The notes under the pieces are model-generated. The model had not been told where the DNA came from. It did no database searches and was given only the letters and a program-made list of their open reading frames with translations. 64,000 nucleotides of DNA from NCBI GenBank assembly GCA_017311185.1, contig JAESUZ010001514.1, positions 2,480,001 to 2,544,000 on the forward strand, read 5' to 3'. Shown here in pieces: positions 60,421 through 64,000 of this stretch (its first letter is position 1; each line of letters begins with the position of its first letter). The stretch is from Proteles cristata cristata. Its lineage: Eukaryota > Chordata > Mammalia > Carnivora > Hyaenidae. The translations under genes and the position numbers were made by a program.

Positions 60421-63400
60421 CTCCGCAGTTCTGTTTAGTGCCTTATCTTGGGGTCTTAGTCTCCACCTTTAGGTCTGTACTCCGTTGGGCTTTCCAGGCG
60501 CTGCAAGGCAAGGTTGGAGAGTCGGGGTAGACATGGAGGGAGGGAGAACCCTCTCTATATTTCTGGGACTCTCTAGCCCGGGCCCTCCCTGGTGCCTTGA
60601 ACGTGGCTTTGTCCTGAGGCCGGCTTACGTAACCAGCCAGGCCTGGCCAGGCAGGACATGATTCTTAACCTCGTTCTGTCCTCCATTGTCTCTTCCTCTG
60701 ATGGAGCTGTTGCATTAGCTGATCTGTTCCTCAAGCTCCAGGGATGAAATTAACCTGTGCTGTCCTGCCGCAGAGGGATTGAACCCCGAGGCTTGCTGGG
60801 CAGGCGGCCCCTCCCACCACCTGGGGATGTTCAGAGCTGATGCCTCTGCGCCCGCTTGGGGGACGGAGACAGGGACTCCTTTTTCAGAGGAAAGACAGGC
60901 CGTAGGCTGGGGGGCCCTTGCCCCCTGACCCCTGTGGTTCCGGTGGGTATGCATACCCCTCCCCAGGATTCCCTCCCAGGGGTGTCCTCCCCATCTGGCA
61001 GCCCACACCAATCCTTCTCTCCCAGGATGTCCTCTTGGGGACCTTGGCTGCAGGGGAGTGGGCTTCCACTGAGCTCCATGGCATGTTCTGCGTCCCTTTC
61101 AAGAAAACAGAGGCCACAGACTGGCAAGCCACATCTGCCCCAGGGGCAGATTCTACTTTAGCCCATGTCAAAAATTGAGCTAATTGCCAAGAGGGGATTT
61201 TACCTTAAAAAATCCTGATTTCTGGCTTTACTTCACAAATCGGAAGATTGGAAAACCTTGAGCCTGCGTTAACACACGCTTACCTGGTGTTTCTGTCCCT
61301 CCAGGTGTCTGAGTTTGTAACCCCATCCTGGAGGTATGAACTACTTTCTGTCTTGTGTTGTACAGTGTCATTCCTCGTCTGCTTTGTGAGCTCTTTGAGA
61401 ATGGTGGGGGGCGGGGGGCTGGCTCATCTCCTTTCCGAGCATGGTGCTCAGGATCAGCACCTCAGTACACAGCAGAAGCACATTAAATATCTCCTTTATG
61501 AATGAAGGTGTGGCCGTGGTGCTCCCCGCCGGCCACAAAGGTTCCATTTAATAGAGGCCTCTGGATCAGCCTGCCCTGTGGCCCTTGAATCCTCCTCCCA
61601 GATAAGCTGTGGCTGCTTAGCCACTGACCCAGGCAGCCTCTTAAGCTGCGGATACACAGTCACTGAAAGTGTCTTCCCCATGCTGCAGTATAACCACAGA
61701 GAGGAACCGTCACCTGCAGCTGTCCCAGGTCTCACTCTCCCAGACAGCTTGGAGGGGTGTGCGGGGAGAGGGAGGCTGGGGTCAGCAGCCCTCAGATGGC
61801 ACCAAGTCCAGACTTCTGTGTCCTGAGTGTACAGAAGGAAGGGAGGTGTCAGTTCAGGTGTTCAGTGGATTGGGCTTCCCCTATTTTGAGCTTCTTTCCT
61901 CTGTTCCTAGAATACGTGCTTTATCGGTTGGCTCCTCTGTCCAGATGTTTGTCCAAGGTTTATTTCACTCTTTCAGTGGAAATCCTGAGCATCCCTTGAG
62001 GCCAGCGAAGCTGTCCCCTCCTGAAAGAGGCCTTGGCTGAGAGGTTACAGTTCTGGGTGCAAGAAAAAGCTGGGAAGCCTGTAAAACTCCACACAGCTTT
62101 CCATCCCCCATCTTTGGTTCCTTCAGTCTACAGTACAGCACCCCCTCCCTGGAGGGTTCAGTCATGGGGCTCTGTTGACAGGTTTTGAGGACCCTGTTGT
62201 AACTCGGGAAGCCCAAGGCTGCTAGGGAGGACCTGTGGGTGGCAGTTGTGCTATGTGGCATCAACATGCCCCTTTCCCTCTCTGGGCTTCTCTGTTGCCC
62301 TCTCTGTGGGTTCCTTTCTGTGGTTGTGGCTGAAGGGGCCTAGGGGGTCAGAGCAGGTCCCAGTGTCTGGGTGGGGTGAGACCACCAGCCACTGAGCCAG
62401 GCCTAGAGAGGTTTCATATCTGTCAGGTAATCATGGGAGGAGGGAGGCTGTAAGCCTGGGTCAGAGTGGGCAGGGGCTGTGCCCTAGGTATCAGGCCCCA
62501 GCGAGAGGACCTGAGCCCAGGGAAGTTGGAGTCTAGCCTGTGTGGCCCAGGGACCTGGCCACAGCCTGAGAGCTGCCCCACTGTGTGATCCAGTGGCAAG
62601 CAACCTGAGGCTTCAGAGTGCAGGCCTGGACACGCCGTTTACAGATGGGTAAACTGAGGTACAGATGGGTCACACACGAGTGCATGGAAAGTCAAGCCTC
62701 GATTCAGGTCATCTGACTCTGAGGCAAAACTACAGTCCTCTGTCCCCACCTCCCTCTGTGCAGGGTCAATGCCAGATCACCCCACTGGGACAATTGTCTG
62801 ATTGTCTGTGTTGACCTTCAGGCCAGGGCCTAGAAAAGTGAAGTTACCATCGTCACGGCCACCCTGGAGGCATGAAACCGGTGGGGTGTGCAAATTAGTC
62901 CTCAAACATTCTCCATCCCATTTTCTTGTTTTTCCTTAAACTGTCTCTGATGGGCCAGCCCCCTCGGTGCCCGTTTCTGCCTGGCACTGGGCTTCATGCT
63001 CTTTATTCTGGAGACAAAGCTTCCTTCTGATGGCCCTCAGTGCTACAGCAGGAAAAGGGCAGGCGTGGCACTGGGCTGCCCTCCTCCACCGCCTCTTGCT
63101 GGGAGCGGGGCGCAACCTCTGTCAGATGCCGGACCCGGGACCTGGCAGCACTGGGGGTGGTGGTGCTGGCAGCCGCAGCCCAGCCTCTGCTCCTGCCAGT
63201 GACTGGAGCCACCCCATGGGCCCAGCTGTCAAACCCAGAAGTTCTCCCCCAGTGGCCAAGAGGGTGGGTCGAGGCACCAGACCGGGGCCAAGGCAGAGTC
63301 CTGTTCTGGTGCAAGCAGTCAGTTGTCCCGGGACAGGATGGGGATTGGGCCAGGAACTATTCATGTGACAGCCCTTGGGGTTGCAGCTGGCACAGGTGAC

Positions 63401-63430
63401 CGGCCTCCAAGCGACATCAGTCTCCAGGGC
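60420..63430. other. Single-copy sequence, no gene recognised
   Basis: Presumed NDST1 intron. A perfect TTACGTAA palindrome (60,625-60,632) and a MIR trace near 62,640-62,720 (TTTACAGATGGGTAAACTGA) are the only landmarks. Overlapping frames on both strands (60,715-61,178 and 62,967-63,399) are not supported. Confidence 0.4.
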
Positions 63431-63439
63431 CTGCAGAAA

Positions 63440-64000
63440 CTAAAAGATGTGTTAAAAAGAAAATGCTTTTTTTGTCAAGCATTCGGCATGTTGGGGCGCT
63501 TTTCCTTGCCCTCGGACATAGCGTTGGTCGAAACAGACCATGCCCCTGTTTTGGACTTGGGGCTGACATTCTAGCGGTGGGGCAGAATCAACAAAGCAAC
63601 AAATACCAGTTCAGTACTGGCTATTTTTCAGGTGCAAGAGGTGCCTGGAAGAAAAATAAAGCTTGGGTGCGAGTAGAAAGAGTGACTTGAGCAAATGGCC
63701 CTGCTGTGTTGGGCGGTGGTGGAAAGCCTCTGGTAAGAGAGCCGGCAGGCTCCTTGGGGGAGGCGGCGGGAGCCACGTGCTGTCTGGGGAAGAGCACTTC
63801 AGGCAGAGGAAATGGCACCGCAAAGGCTTTGAGGCAGGAGGGTGTGGGGTGTGTTTGAGGGACTGCCAGGAGGCTGGTGTGGCTGGGACAGAGACTAGGA
63901 GAGCCATCCTGGTGGGAGATGGGGCTGGAGGGGGGGCAGACTGTGTGGGGCCCTCTGGCCCCTCGAGAGGACTTTGCTGTTCAGTCTGAGTATAGGCGAA
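63440..64000 (-). repeat. L2 LINE, antisense, runs off the window
   Basis: GGGGCTGACATTCTAGCGGT, GAGCACTTCAGGCAGAGGAA, 'CAAAGGCTTTGAGGCAGGAG' and 'GGAGGCTGGTGTGGCTGGGA' match reverse-complemented L2. Confidence 0.72.

Larger units (their letters stand above)
49592..64000 (+). other. NDST1: Presumed NDST1 intron 1 (no coding exon seen)
   Basis: If the donor at 49,592 is used, the rest of the window is intronic. I found no segment encoding the NDST1 signal-anchor region or its deacetylase or sulfotransferase domains, and no other recognisable exon. Content is SINE, MIR, L2 and hAT relics separated by single-copy sequence. The call depends on the promoter assignment. Confidence 0.4.

Overview
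The window is mammalian nuclear DNA, most probably from a cat-family carnivore. It is crowded with tRNA-derived CanSINE elements of the feliform type. Their head reads GGCGCCTGGGTGGCTCAGT, they carry a GGTTCGAGCCC B-box, a CT-rich 3' part and an AAATAAATAAA tail. It also holds the 3' end of a carnivore L1 and many old MIR, L2, L1M and hAT relics. There is no sign of prokaryotic, viral or plasmid content. The species call rests on recognising repeat families, not on a search.

One protein-coding gene can be read out completely: RPS14 (small ribosomal subunit protein uS11), on the minus strand at about 18,015-24,205. It has a non-coding first exon (about 24,205-24,170) starting in a pyrimidine tract, and four coding exons (21,701-21,551; 20,968-20,807; 19,224-19,148; 18,138-18,071). 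All eight splice sites are GT/AG. The joined CDS is 456 nt, or 151 residues plus a stop, and the poly(A) signal lies at 18,040-18,035. A CpG-rich promoter with ETS and GC-box motifs sits immediately upstream.

Layout. 1-18,000 is intergenic: L1 and ancient L1M relics with nested SINEs (1-7,200), antisense L2 copies (8,015-10,420), MIRs, a MER-type DNA element, two near-identical young SINEs (13.8 and 15.6 kb), and a non-repetitive block with an RFX-like site (16.0-16.5 kb). 18,015-24,205 is RPS14. 24,600-48,400 is intergenic and mostly L2/MIR/SINE. 48,480-49,960 is a large, very GC-rich CpG island with an exceptional G-tract run at its 5' edge and a strong splice donor at 49,591/49,592. From human gene order at 5q33 (CD74 - RPS14 - NDST1, with RPS14 on minus and NDST1 on plus) I infer that this island is an NDST1 promoter with a non-coding first exon. 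On that reading 49,592-64,000 is its first intron. No NDST1 coding exon is visible.

The remaining long open frames do not look like genes. They lie in antisense L2, in SINE CT/GA tracts or in GC-rich island sequence. I found no CRISPR array, operon, tRNA gene or new biological system. The points worth a second look are insertion architecture (L1 plus SINEs bracketed by one 19-bp duplication, SINE in SINE, a recent SINE subfamily), the quadruplex-prone run at the island edge, and several candidate regulatory motifs.
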